From positions 4,030,001 to 4,094,000 of the forward strand of contig OZ242200.1 of the NCBI GenBank assembly GCA_965205995.1: a stretch of 64,000 nt of DNA, in the 5' to 3' direction. The notes beneath the pieces were generated by a model. It made no database searches. It was not told the DNA's origin and saw only the letters and a program-made list of their open reading frames with translations. How positions within the stretch are numbered: position 1 is the stretch's first letter; each line of letters opens with the position of its first letter. A program made the translations under genes and the position numbers. This document shows positions 8,844 through 17,832 of this stretch, in pieces. The stretch is from MPNO01 sp965205995 (lineage in GTDB: Bacteria > Pseudomonadota > Alphaproteobacteria > MPNO01).

Positions 8844-10430
8844 CTAGACGAACCACCAGCGCTCCGCGCACTTGAAGCCGTCCATTGACCAGTTCGCCGC
8901 CATCTGCCCGTGGCCGACCTTGTCGGAGAGCGCCATGACGTAGTTGGCGAACATCGGGATGAGAACGCCGCCGTCGTCCCTGACGATCGACTGCATCTCC
9001 TCGTACATGCTCCGCCGCTTCGCCTCGTCCAACTCGGATCTGGCTGCGAGCAGCAACTGATTGAACTGGTCGTGCTTCCAGAAGCTGTCGTTCCAGGCCG
9101 CGTCCGCCGCATACGCGGTCGAGAACATCCAGTCCTCGGTCGGGCGGCCGCCCCAGTAGACGGCGCAGTAGGGCTTGACCATCCAGACGTTGGACCAGTA
9201 GCCGTCGTCCGGCTCGCGCACCACGTTGATGTTGATGCCGGCCGCGGCCGCGTGCTCCTTGTAGAGCACCGCCGCGTCGACCGCGCCCGCGAACGCCGCA
9301 TCGGCGGCGCTCAGGTCGATCGACAGGCTATCCATGCCCGCCTGCTTGAGATGAAACTTCGCCGCGTCCGGGTCGTACGCACGCTGCTCCAGGTTGTCCG
9401 CGTGGTAGCGGTTGGACCGACTGATCGGATGGTCGTTGCCGAGGGTGCCGTGGCCGCGCAGGATCGTCCTGACGATGGCCTCGCGATCGATGGCGTGCTT
9501 GAGCGCCAACCGCACGTGGACATTGTCGAAGGGTGGCGTGTCGCAGCGCATCGCGAATGTGAAATGCTGCGTACCGCGGGTCTCGACCAGCCTGACGCCC
9601 TCGCGCTGTTCGAGCAGGTGCGCGGTCTTGAGATCGACCCGGTCCATGGCGTCGATCTCGCCGGTGGTCAGCGCGTTGGTGCGCGCCGCCACATCGGCGA
9701 TGGTGATGATCTCCACCTCGTCGAAGTGCCCGAACCCAGTCTTGAAGAAGTTGGGGTTGCGCTTCAGCGTGGTGCGCACGCCGGGCTCGAAGCTCTCGAG
9801 CACGTAGGCGCCGGTGCCGGTCCCTGATTGCCAGTCCACCGCGTCGCCGTCCGCCGGCATGATCGGTATGTGGTAGTCGCTCAAGACGACCGGGAAATCG
9901 GCGTTGCCCTCGCTCAGAGTGATGACGACCGCGTTGGCACCGTCCGCCTGCATGTCGACGATGGGCTTGAGCAGCTCCTTGGCCGCCGACTTCGAGTTTT
10001 CGCCGCGATGGTGGCTGAGCGACGCCACGACATCGTTTGAGTCGAGCGTCTTGCCGTTGTGGAACTCGACGCCCTGGCGCAGGGTGAACTTCCACGTCTT
10101 GGCGTCGGCGGTGTCGATTCCCTCGGCCAGCTCGGGGATCAGACTGCCGTCCTGGGCGATCTCCGTCAGGTTGTTCCGCGCGGAGGCGTTCACCGTCTGC
10201 ATGTAGAGGTCCAGGAAGGTCGCCGGATCCAGCGAATCCGCGGTCGATCCGTGCCCGAGTCCGCAACGGAAGCGGCCTCCCGCCTTCGGTGCCGCAAAGG
10301 CTCGGTCGGCGAGTGTCGTCGCCAGGGCCGTTGTGGCGCCCAGGGCCAGTGCCCGCTGCATGAATCCGCGACGGGTGATGCCACCCTTCGTAGCCAACTT
10401 CTGCAGTTGGTGCTCGATAGTCATTGCCAT
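8844..10430 (-). CDS. Extracellular solute-binding protein, family 5 (DppA/OppA type), Tat-exported
   Basis: The 528-residue periplasmic binding protein should deliver substrate to the DppB/DppC-type permeases. A twin-arginine signal is visible near residues 19-45 (TRRGFMQRALALGATTALA), with likely cleavage after AFA. Family-5 landmarks include LRQGVEFHNGKTLDSNDVVASL and HPISRSNRYHADNLEQRAYDPDAAK. Starts at 10430 (GGGAGA just upstream) and 10424 are both possible. The gene is intact, but an IS630-type element begins a few bases after its TAG stop and an IS1182-type element follows, cutting it off from the permease genes. It is divergent from the carnitine-type operon and shares a 307-bp control region with it. 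Confidence 0.93.
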   Translation of the reverse strand: MAMTIEHQLQKLATKGGITRRGFMQRALALGATTALATTLADRAFAAPKAGGRFRCGLGHGSTADSLDPATFLDLYMQTVNASARNNLTEIAQDGSLIPELAEGIDTADAKTWKFTLRQGVEFHNGKTLDSNDVVASLSHHRGENSKSAAKELLKPIVDMQADGANAVVITLSEGNADFPVVLSDYHIPIMPADGDAVDWQSGTGTGAYVLESFEPGVRTTLKRNPNFFKTGFGHFDEVEIITIADVAARTNALTTGEIDAMDRVDLKTAHLLEQREGVRLVETRGTQHFTFAMRCDTPPFDNVHVRLALKHAIDREAIVRTILRGHGTLGNDHPISRSNRYHADNLEQRAYDPDAAKFHLKQAGMDSLSIDLSAADAAFAGAVDAAVLYKEHAAAAGININVVREPDDGYWSNVWMVKPYCAVYWGGRPTEDWMFSTAYAADAAWNDSFWKHDQFNQLLLAARSELDEAKRRSMYEEMQSIVRDDGGVLIPMFANYVMALSDKVGHGQMAANWSMDGFKCAERWWFV

Positions 10431-10737
10431 TCTCCCGTGCTTCGCGCGGCTGCCGCTTCGAGATGTCCCCGGCTTGTTGGTCAGCTCAATGGCTTGACCG
10501 GCGGTGAATGCCGCGCTTCGCTCACGACGCCCAAGATCCCGATCAGCCGTACCGGGCGGTCCCTGTTATTGGAATGCTAGATGATGCGCGGCCTTGCTGC
10601 CAGTCGAAATGGGGAGAGTGCCTGAGGGCGCGGGAGAGGATAGGGCGTTTTTACGCCGCCGCGCCGGTATATTTTTACGCCGCCGTTGACAGGTTACCCT
10701 TTGATTGGCAATTCGATGTCGCAGGGAGGCATCCGCG
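10431..10737. promoter_or_regulatory. Divergent intergenic control region with a 14-bp direct repeat
   Basis: This 307-bp spacer separates the binding-protein gene from the BKACE gene and should hold both promoters. An exact repeat TTTTTACGCCGCCG occurs at 10648-10661 and 10672-10685, 24 bases apart, or a little over two helical turns. A TTGACA follows directly at 10686-10691, but the sequence 17 bases later (CAATTC) is a poor -10. AGGGAGG at 10723-10729 precedes the ATG at 10738 by eight bases and fixes that start. No regulator gene is adjacent. Confidence 0.5.
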
Positions 10738-11631
10738 ATGAACTGGGAGGCATTCATCACCTGTGCCGTCACCGGCGCGGGTGAGACCACGGGGAAGCAT
10801 CCCGCGATCCCTACCACGCCTGAAGAGATTGCCGCCGCTGCTGTAGAGGCTGCCCATGCGGGTGCGGCCATCGCCCACATACACGTCCGGGATCCGGAGA
10901 CCGGCCGTGGCGCGCGCGACCCAGCCCTCTACCGTGACGTGGTTGAGCGCGTACGCGCCGCCGACATCGACGTGGTGCTCAACCTTACCGCGGGGATGGG
11001 TGGTGACATCGTGTTCGGCAAGGGCGAGAACCCGCTACCTCTTAACGAGGAATTCACCGACATGGCGGGGCCGCTGGAGCGCTTGGCCCATGTCGAGGAA
11101 CTACTGCCAGAGATTTGCACTCTCGATTGCGGCACCATGAACTTCGCTGAGGGCGACTACGTCATGACCAACACGCCTTCGATGCTCCGTGCAGGTGCCC
11201 AAAGAGTACGCGAGCTCGGCGTGCGTCCCGAGCTCGAGGTCTTCGACACGGGCCACCTCGTGTTCGTGAAGACAATGATCGATGAAGGCCTGATCGAGGT
11301 GCCGGCCATGGTTCAGCTCTGTTGTGGCATCCCCTACGGCGCCCCGGACGACCCCGGCACCTTGATGGCCATGGTCAACCAGCTGCCGCCGGGCACTCAC
11401 TGGTCGACCTTCTCGATCGGCCGCATGCAGTTACCGTTTGTCGCCATGGCCGTGCTTGCCGGCGGCAACGTGCGCGTGGGTCTGGAAGACAACATCTATC
11501 TCGAACACGGCGTGTTCGCCTCGAACGCGCAGCTCGTCGAACGGGCCGTGACCATCCTCGAGGCCATGAACGTTCGCGTCCTTGGCCCTGAGGAGGTGCG
11601 CGAGAAGCTCTCGCTGACGCGGCGCAGCTGA
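10738..11631 (+). CDS. BKACE-family beta-keto acid cleavage enzyme, probably dehydrocarnitine:acetyl-CoA cleavage (CdhC-like)
   Basis: This 297-residue protein has the BKACE fold motifs: ITCAVTGAG near the N-terminus, the metal-binding pair in AHIHVRDPETG, LDCGTMNF, and a conserved VRVGLEDNIYL near the end. The family condenses a beta-keto acid with acetyl-CoA to give acetoacetate and a new CoA ester. In carnitine catabolism, 3-dehydrocarnitine plus acetyl-CoA gives acetoacetate plus betainyl-CoA. The next gene encodes a carnitine dehydrogenase-thioesterase fusion, which makes this substrate the best choice among BKACE activities. The start at 10738 is chosen over 10705 because AGGGAGG lies eight bases before it. 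It is the first gene of a five-gene operon. Confidence 0.85.
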   Translation: MNWEAFITCAVTGAGETTGKHPAIPTTPEEIAAAAVEAAHAGAAIAHIHVRDPETGRGARDPALYRDVVERVRAADIDVVLNLTAGMGGDIVFGKGENPLPLNEEFTDMAGPLERLAHVEELLPEICTLDCGTMNFAEGDYVMTNTPSMLRAGAQRVRELGVRPELEVFDTGHLVFVKTMIDEGLIEVPAMVQLCCGIPYGAPDDPGTLMAMVNQLPPGTHWSTFSIGRMQLPFVAMAVLAGGNVRVGLEDNIYLEHGVFASNAQLVERAVTILEAMNVRVLGPEEVREKLSLTRRS

Positions 11632-11651
11632 CCGCGAACCGCGATCTTGCC

Positions 11652-13160
11652 ATGAATGAGATCGAACGTGTTGCCCTCATCGGCGCCGGTGTCATCGGCG
11701 CAGGTTGGGCCGCGCGGTTTGCCGTGAACGGCATCGATGTCAATGTCTACGACCCGGATCCGCAGGTCTCAACTCGCGTCGACGAAGTGCTGGAGAATGC
11801 GCGCCGCGCCTACGCCAGGCTGACGCTCGCACCCCCCGTCGCGCCTGGTCGTATCGCGCTCTTCACGGACGTCGCGGAAGCGGTCGCGGGGGTCGGCTTC
11901 ATCCAGGAAAGTGCGCCTGAGCGGGAGGACGTAAAACGCGATCTGCTGGCGAAAGTCAGCCGGGCTGCGGACCCTGGTACGATTATCGCATCATCTACGT
12001 CAGGCCTGTTGCCGAGCAACTTGCAGGCCGATTGCATTGCGCCCGAGCGGGTCTGCGTCGGCCATCCCTTCAATCCCGTCTACCTTTTGCCTCTCGTCGA
12101 GGTCGTGGGCGGCGAGGCCACGAGCGAGGATACCAAGCAGCGAGCCGCCACGGTGTACCGTTCGGTCGGCATGCATCCTCTGGTGCTGGGCGTGGAGATC
12201 GATGCTTTCATCGCCGACCGGCTGCTCGAGGCGGTTTGGCGGGAGGCCTTGCACCTGATCAATGACGGTGTTGCCACGGCCGACGAGATCGACCAGGCGA
12301 TCGCCTACGGTCCCGGCCTGCGCTGGAGCGTTATGGGTACGTTCCTGCTTTATCGTCTGGCTGGAGGCGAGGCGGGCATGGGACACTTCCTCGAGCAATT
12401 CGGCTCTGTTCTTGAACTGCCCTGGACTCATGTGAAGGGGCCGGAACTGACGGGCGACCTCATCGCGCGTATCGTTGCCCAGTCCAACGATCAGGCGGAT
12501 GGACGCTCGATTCGCGCGCTAGAACGGCTGCGCGACGATTGCCTCGTCTCTGTCATGCAAGCGCTCCGCACCCAGAACCATGGTGCCGGTGCGGTGCTGC
12601 GCGATTACGAAGCGCTGCTCTTCTCAAGGGCCCATCGTGCCTCCCGGGCCGTGGCGCACGATGTGACACGGCCCCTCGAGCTTCATGCTGCCCGGGTCGC
12701 GCCCGACTGGACGGATTTCAACAATCACATGACCGAGAGCCGCTATCTTCAGGTGTTTGGCGATGCGACCGATGCCCTGCTGCGCTTCGTCGGGGTCGAC
12801 AACGATTATCTGTCTGGCGGCCACAGCTACTACACGGTGGAGACCCATATCCGGCATCTAAATGAGGTAGCCGGCGAAGAGCCGATCGCGGTATCGACGC
12901 AGGTGTTGGGTTGCGATGAGAAACGTCTGCGTCTGTTCCATCGCATGATGCACGGCGGCAATGGCACCGAGCTCGCAACGGCGGAGCACATGCTGCTCCA
13001 TGTCGAGACCGTGGCCGGTCGAACCACCGCGGCCGCGTCCGAAGTGCTGGGGCGACTGCGCGAGATCGCCGATGCGCAAGCAGCACTCGGTCCACCCGAG
13101 GCTGCTGGGCGCCACATCGCCATGCCCGCGCACTCCGATCCCGCGCGAACGGATGTATGA
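11652..13160 (+). CDS. Carnitine 3-dehydrogenase fused to a hotdog thioesterase (CdhA-CdhB type)
   Basis: The 502-residue protein is a fusion. Residues 1-320 are a 3-hydroxyacyl-CoA-dehydrogenase-like NAD enzyme with Rossmann motif GAGVIGAGWAARFA, SSTSGLLPS and the catalytic GHPFNPVYLLPLVEVVGG segment. Residues about 340-475 are a hotdog thioesterase domain with the DWTDFNNHMTESRYLQVF motif. The first domain should oxidise L-carnitine to 3-dehydrocarnitine. The second should hydrolyse betainyl-CoA, made by the neighbouring BKACE enzyme, to glycine betaine. The same pair occurs as separate genes (cdhA, cdhB) or as a fusion in other bacteria. Its stop overlaps the region of the next start. Confidence 0.85.
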   Translation: MNEIERVALIGAGVIGAGWAARFAVNGIDVNVYDPDPQVSTRVDEVLENARRAYARLTLAPPVAPGRIALFTDVAEAVAGVGFIQESAPEREDVKRDLLAKVSRAADPGTIIASSTSGLLPSNLQADCIAPERVCVGHPFNPVYLLPLVEVVGGEATSEDTKQRAATVYRSVGMHPLVLGVEIDAFIADRLLEAVWREALHLINDGVATADEIDQAIAYGPGLRWSVMGTFLLYRLAGGEAGMGHFLEQFGSVLELPWTHVKGPELTGDLIARIVAQSNDQADGRSIRALERLRDDCLVSVMQALRTQNHGAGAVLRDYEALLFSRAHRASRAVAHDVTRPLELHAARVAPDWTDFNNHMTESRYLQVFGDATDALLRFVGVDNDYLSGGHSYYTVETHIRHLNEVAGEEPIAVSTQVLGCDEKRLRLFHRMMHGGNGTELATAEHMLLHVETVAGRTTAAASEVLGRLREIADAQAALGPPEAAGRHIAMPAHSDPARTDV

Positions 13161-13167
13161 GGCTGTC

Positions 13168-14328
13168 ATGGAATTCGGGTTGAGCCAGGAACAGCAAATG
13201 GTGGTCGACACCGTTCGGAGCTTCGTCGAGAACGAGCTCTACCCGCTTGAGGACGATGTTGAACGTACCGGTCAGGTGCCGCGCGAACTCGGCCGCGAGA
13301 TCCAGGACAAGGTCCGGACCCTGGGCTTTTACGCCCCCAATATCCCGGAGAAATACGGCGGCGGCGGGCTCGACCACCTCACTCTTACCATGCTCGAACG
13401 TGAGTTGGGCCGCACCTCGATGGCGCTCTCGGTGTTCTGGGGCCGGCCCTCCAACATCCTTGGCGCCTGCAACGACGACCAGCGGGAGCGTTACCTGCTG
13501 CCGAGCGTGCGCGGTGAGAAGATCGACGCGCTCGCCATGTCCGAGCCCGACGCGGGTTCCGACCTGCGCGGCATGAAAACTTTTGCCCGACGTGACGGTG
13601 ACGATTACGTCATCACTGGCACCAAGCACTTTATCAGCCACGCGGACATCGCCGACTTCGTCATCACCTTCGTCGCTACCGGTGAGGAAGAGACATCGTC
13701 GGGTCCAAAAAGGCGCATCACCTGCTTCCTGATTGACCGGAACAGCCCTGGTTTCGAGGTCCGCCCGGGCTACAACGCCGTCTCCCACCGTGGCTACCAC
13801 AACGGCATCCTCTCCTTCGATGACTGCCGCGTATCTTCGGCGCAGGTTCTCGGTGAGGAGGGCGGCGGCTTCGATATGGCCAACATCTGGCTCTACGCCA
13901 CCCGCCTGACGGTGGCAGCCATGTGTGTCGGCCGCGCCCGACGCTGCTTCGACCTCTGCGTCGACTGGGCAGCCAACCGGCACCAATTCGGTCAGCCCAT
14001 CGGCAAGTTCCAGGGCGTTTCCTTCAAGCTCGCTGACATGATCACCGGGATTGACGCCGCCGACTGGCTGACGCTCGCCACCGCCTGGCGCCTCGACCAG
14101 GAACTCGAGGCCAATCGCCAGATTGCCGAGGCCAAGCTCTTCGCGTCGGAGATGTTGGCCCGCGTCACCGATGAAGCGGTGCAGATCTTTGGCGGTATGG
14201 GACTGATGGACGACCTGCCCGTAGAGCGATTCTGGCGCGATGCCCGGGTCGAGCGTATCTGGGACGGGACCAGTGAGATCCAGCGGCACATCATCGCGCG
14301 CGCGCTCTTGCGCCCGCTTGGCGCTTAG
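13168..14328 (+). CDS. Acyl-CoA dehydrogenase, probably gamma-butyrobetainyl-CoA dehydrogenase
   Basis: This 386-residue flavoprotein has standard acyl-CoA dehydrogenase features: an N-terminal helical domain, ALAMSEPDAGSDLRGMKT, a middle beta domain (GTKHFISHADIADF) and a C-terminal four-helix domain ending RIWDGTSEIQRHIIARALL. Where medium-chain enzymes have the catalytic Glu of YEGT, this protein has Asp (WDGT), as do some other subfamilies. GAGG at 13159-13162, five bases before the ATG at 13168, favours this start over 13153. In context the reaction would be gamma-butyrobetainyl-CoA to crotonobetainyl-CoA, before the hydratase encoded two genes later. The substrate is inferred from neighbours. 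Confidence 0.8.
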   Translation: MEFGLSQEQQMVVDTVRSFVENELYPLEDDVERTGQVPRELGREIQDKVRTLGFYAPNIPEKYGGGGLDHLTLTMLERELGRTSMALSVFWGRPSNILGACNDDQRERYLLPSVRGEKIDALAMSEPDAGSDLRGMKTFARRDGDDYVITGTKHFISHADIADFVITFVATGEEETSSGPKRRITCFLIDRNSPGFEVRPGYNAVSHRGYHNGILSFDDCRVSSAQVLGEEGGGFDMANIWLYATRLTVAAMCVGRARRCFDLCVDWAANRHQFGQPIGKFQGVSFKLADMITGIDAADWLTLATAWRLDQELEANRQIAEAKLFASEMLARVTDEAVQIFGGMGLMDDLPVERFWRDARVERIWDGTSEIQRHIIARALLRPLGA

Positions 14329-14358
14329 GCCGCACAGAGACCTCCAGCATTCATAGCC

Positions 14359-16416
14359 ATGGACCTCAGCCGCCTGTTCAAGCCCCGTTCCATCTGCGTC
14401 GTGGGTGGACGCGAGGCGGCGCGCGTTGTCGAGCAGTGCCGGCGCATGGACTTCGCTGGCGCCATCTATCCGGTGCATCCTACGCGTGACGAGATGGAGG
14501 GGATCACCTGCTTTCCTAGCGTCGATGATTTACCAGAGGTGCCCGATGCAGCCTTCATCGGTGTGCACCGGGAACTCACGATCGAGGTGGTGCGGTCACT
14601 GGCCGCTCGCGGGGCCGGCGGCGCCGTGTGCTACGCCTCGGGCTTCAGCGAAACCGGTGAGGCCGGCGAAGGCCTGCAGGCAGCACTGCTCGAAGCAGCG
14701 GGCGGCATGCCGATCGTCGGACCCAACTGCTACGGGTTGATCAATTATCTCGACGGTGTGCCGTTGTGGCCAGACCAGCACGGTGGCCGGCGCGTCGAGC
14801 GCGGCGTGGCCATCCTCTCTCAAAGCGGCAACCTTGCCATCACTTTGACCATGAACCGGCGTGCCGTGCCGCTCGCCGTCATGGTCACATTAGGCAATCG
14901 AGCCTGCCTGGGAGCGGCGGCGGTAACGGACGCGCTGCTCGACGACGACCGCATCACCGCCATCGGGCTTCTGGTCGAAACTCTCGACGATGCCGGAGAT
15001 CTGGCGAAGGTCGCGGAAAGGGCGCGGGAGAAGCGGGTTCCCGTCGTTGCTTTCAAGCTCGGGCGAAGCCAGGAAGGTGTCAGATCCACCCTCTCGCACA
15101 CCGCGTCGCTTGCCGGGGTGGACGCCGCTGCCTCAGCTTTTCTGAAGCGCGTTGGCATCGCCCAAGCCTCCTCGATCCCGGCGTTTCTGGAGACCCTCAA
15201 GCTGCTCCACGTGACGGGACCGCTGCCCGGACGCGACATTGCTTCGTTGAGCTGCTCAGGCGGGGAAGCCGTGCTTGTGGCCGATGCGCTCGCGGGACGC
15301 AATCTCAACGCTCGGCCGCTGACGGAGCCCGAGAGTGCGCGCGTGCAAGCGACGCTGGACGATCTCGTGACCGTCGCCAATCCTTTCGACTACCGCACGT
15401 TCATCTGGGGTGACGTCGATCGTCTGACTGCCACCTTTTCCGCGATGCTGGGGTGTGGCTTCGACATGAGCCTGCTGGTACTCGACCTGCCCCGCGATGA
15501 CCGCTGCGGAGATGCCGACTGGCGCACAACCCTCGATGCCTTCGAGGCCGCCCGCGATCGGACCGTCGCCCGAGGTGCCGTCCTGGCGACGCTTCCCGAT
15601 TCACTTACCGAACAGCTCGCCGACGACCTCATGGCTCGCGGCATCGTTCCCCTGGCAGGAGTCGACGAGGGTCTTGCCGCCATCGAAGCGGCGTCCGATA
15701 TCGGTGAGGCATGGGCGGAACCTCCGCCCCGACTCGATGGCCTGCCGCCGTTGGCCCCGGATCCTGAAATCGTCCTTAGCGAGTGGGAAGCGAAGCGCCA
15801 GCTGGCACAAGCTGGCGTGCCAATACCGCGGGGCGAACTCGTGAGCAGTCTTCGCGACGTCATGAGCGCGGCCGAACGCATCGGCAGGCCGACCGTCGTC
15901 AAAGCCATTGGCGTTGACTTCACGCACAAGTCAGAGATGGGTGCCGTGCGTCTCAATCTCAGGAGCACGCCTGAAGTCATCGCCGCGTCCAGATCCCTGT
16001 TGCCGCTCAGCGGGAATTTGCTCATCGAGCGCATGATAGAGGATGGCGTTGCCGAAGTGATCGTCGGGTTGAGCCGCGATCCGCAGGTTGGCCTCACCCT
16101 GCTACTCGGCTCGGGTGGCGAACTCGTGGAACTGGTAGGGGATCGGGTTCTCCTGCTGCCTCCGGCAACGCGCGCGGAGATCGAGGCCGCCGTCGCCGGA
16201 TTGAAGGTGGGTGCCCTGATCGCCGGATTCCGAGGGCGGCCCGCAGGCGACCTTGCGGCGCTTGTCGACACCATCCTGGCAATCCAGCAGTTTGCCCTCG
16301 ACAACGCGGAGAGCCTCATCGAGCTCGACGTCAACCCCGTGATCGTGCGATCCCGGGGGAATGGCGCGATCGCGGTGGACGCCCTGATGCGTGTGGCCGC
16401 AGGAGTCTCGACATGA
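14359..16416 (+). CDS. ADP-forming (NDP-forming) acyl-CoA synthetase, probably the betaine/carnitine CoA ligase
   Basis: This 685-residue protein joins the alpha- and beta-type parts of ADP-forming acyl-CoA synthetases. An N-terminal CoA-binding Rossmann domain (LFKPRSICVVGG) is followed by a succinyl-CoA-ligase-like domain carrying the phosphohistidine loop STLSHTASLAG. A C-terminal ATP-grasp domain contains TVVKAIGVDFTHKSEMGAV and ELDVNPVIV. It should activate gamma-butyrobetaine, or carnitine or crotonobetaine, with CoA and ATP. Because the reaction is reversible, it could also release carnitine from carnitinyl-CoA with ATP gain. The stop overlaps the next start as ATGA. Confidence 0.82.
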   Translation: MDLSRLFKPRSICVVGGREAARVVEQCRRMDFAGAIYPVHPTRDEMEGITCFPSVDDLPEVPDAAFIGVHRELTIEVVRSLAARGAGGAVCYASGFSETGEAGEGLQAALLEAAGGMPIVGPNCYGLINYLDGVPLWPDQHGGRRVERGVAILSQSGNLAITLTMNRRAVPLAVMVTLGNRACLGAAAVTDALLDDDRITAIGLLVETLDDAGDLAKVAERAREKRVPVVAFKLGRSQEGVRSTLSHTASLAGVDAAASAFLKRVGIAQASSIPAFLETLKLLHVTGPLPGRDIASLSCSGGEAVLVADALAGRNLNARPLTEPESARVQATLDDLVTVANPFDYRTFIWGDVDRLTATFSAMLGCGFDMSLLVLDLPRDDRCGDADWRTTLDAFEAARDRTVARGAVLATLPDSLTEQLADDLMARGIVPLAGVDEGLAAIEAASDIGEAWAEPPPRLDGLPPLAPDPEIVLSEWEAKRQLAQAGVPIPRGELVSSLRDVMSAAERIGRPTVVKAIGVDFTHKSEMGAVRLNLRSTPEVIAASRSLLPLSGNLLIERMIEDGVAEVIVGLSRDPQVGLTLLLGSGGELVELVGDRVLLLPPATRAEIEAAVAGLKVGALIAGFRGRPAGDLAALVDTILAIQQFALDNAESLIELDVNPVIVRSRGNGAIAVDALMRVAAGVST

Positions 16417-17198
16417 CCGACGATCCCCTCCATATCGAACGGCGCGGCCGTGTCCTCGAAGTCACCCTCGACCGGCCCAAGGCAAACGCCATCGATGGCA
16501 CGACCAGCCGCCTCATGGGCGATCTGTTCGCTGAGTTCCGTGACGATCCCGAGCTTCGGGTCGCCATCGTCACAGCTGCGGGCGAACGCTTCTTCTCGGC
16601 TGGTTGGGACCTCAAGGGTGCCGCCGGCGGCGAGCCGCCAGATACCGACTACGGCGTTGGTGGCTTCGCCGGCCTGCAGGAGCTTCCCGGCCTCAACAAG
16701 CCGGTGATCGCAGCGGTGAACGGCATGGCCGTGGGCGGCGGTCTCGAACTCGCGATTTCCTGCGACCTCATCCTAGCCGTGGAGCATGCGCGCTTCGCGC
16801 TACCGGAGATCAACGTCGGCGTGCTCGCCGATGCCGCCAGCATCAAGTTGCATCGGCGTATTCCCTTCCACATCGGTATGGACTTGCTGCTGACGGGCCG
16901 TTGGATGGAAGCCCGGGAGGCAGCCCGCTGGGGTCTGGTGAACGAGGTCCTGCCAGCCGACCGGCTCATGGACCGAGCGCGGGAATTGGCCGATCTCCTG
17001 GCGGCGGGCCCACCGCTCGTCTTCGCCGCCATCAAAGAGACCATCCGCATGACCGAGGATCTCAAGGTGAATGAGGCCTTCGACCTGATGCACGGCAAAG
17101 GCATCCCAGCGGTCAATGCCCTCTATGCCAGCGAGGACCTGCAGGAGGGTACGCGCGCCTTCGCCGAGAAGCGCAAACCGGTGTGGAAGGGACGGTGA
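16413..17198 (+). CDS. Enoyl-CoA hydratase, probably crotonobetainyl-CoA hydratase (CaiD-like)
   Basis: A 261-residue crotonase-fold protein with the oxyanion-hole segments FFSAGWDLKG and VAVNGMAVGGGLELAISCDLI, followed by ARFALPEINVGVLADAAS, where crotonase acid/base Glu residues are normally found. Length is normal for the family. In this operon it would add water to crotonobetainyl-CoA to make carnitinyl-CoA, linking the acyl-CoA dehydrogenase step to the carnitine dehydrogenase step. It overlaps the ligase gene by four bases (ATGA), so translation is probably coupled. It is the last intact gene of the operon; a broken enolase-superfamily gene follows 58 bases later. Confidence 0.82.
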   Translation: MTDDPLHIERRGRVLEVTLDRPKANAIDGTTSRLMGDLFAEFRDDPELRVAIVTAAGERFFSAGWDLKGAAGGEPPDTDYGVGGFAGLQELPGLNKPVIAAVNGMAVGGGLELAISCDLILAVEHARFALPEINVGVLADAASIKLHRRIPFHIGMDLLLTGRWMEAREAARWGLVNEVLPADRLMDRARELADLLAAGPPLVFAAIKETIRMTEDLKVNEAFDLMHGKGIPAVNALYASEDLQEGTRAFAEKRKPVWKGR

Positions 17199-17256
17199 CC
17201 ACGATATTCATGGCCGGGACCGGTTCGGCATTTGGCACAACCGCCGGGATCGTCCT

Positions 17257-17735
17257 GTGGAGATCGCCAGCGTCGAAACGTTCTGCACCAAAGATGTGGG
17301 GATGGTTCGCGTAAGGACCGCCGGCGGTGCGGAAGTCTGGGCTCAGGTTTCGCCTTACCGCGCGGATTTCGCTGCGACGGTATTCCATCGCCCGATTGCA
17401 CCGCATGTCCTTGGCTAACCTGCTCTTGATATCGATCGGTTCTCGGACGAAATTCCGGGGCGGGAGCACAAGTTTCCAGGATCTTATCTGCGCCGTGCCC
17501 TTGCCGGACTGGACACAGCTCTTTGGGACCTGAGAGGCGAGACCGAGGGCGAGAGCATTTGCGAATTGCTTGGTGGCTCGCCACGGCCTTTTCCTGTTTA
17601 TGGTTCGAGCATGCGGCGCGACGTCAAGGCGTCGGAAGAGGCTGAGCGGATCGCGAGGCCGATGCGTTACACAAGGGCTACGCGCATCGCCCCCCTACCG
17701 ACTCGCTACACCACTACCGAGGACGCTAACCCAAG
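17257..17735 (+). pseudogene. Mandelate racemase/muconate-lactonizing-type (enolase superfamily) pseudogene
   Basis: From a GTG at 17257 the frame reads like the N-terminal capping domain of enolase-superfamily enzymes: IASVETF, VRVRTAGGAEVW, HRPIAPHVLG. A TAA at 17416-17418 interrupts it. The same frame then continues with DIDRFSDEIPGREHKF, LRRALAGLDTALWDL and CELLGGSPRPFPVYGSS. Further homology is lost near 17650, where another frame gives EADALHKGY, so a frameshift is also likely. The catalytic barrel domain is absent. The gene probably followed the betaine operon before decay. The stop could come from a CAA to TAA change, but that needs a homologue to confirm. Confidence 0.72.
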
Positions 17736-17832
17736 TTTAACGGGGCATTTTGAAGATCGTTCATTATCAGGGTCTTACGGAGCAATAATTCCGCGTAGGG
17801 CACTACATTCCGGTTTTTCGCCCGGTCCGGGA

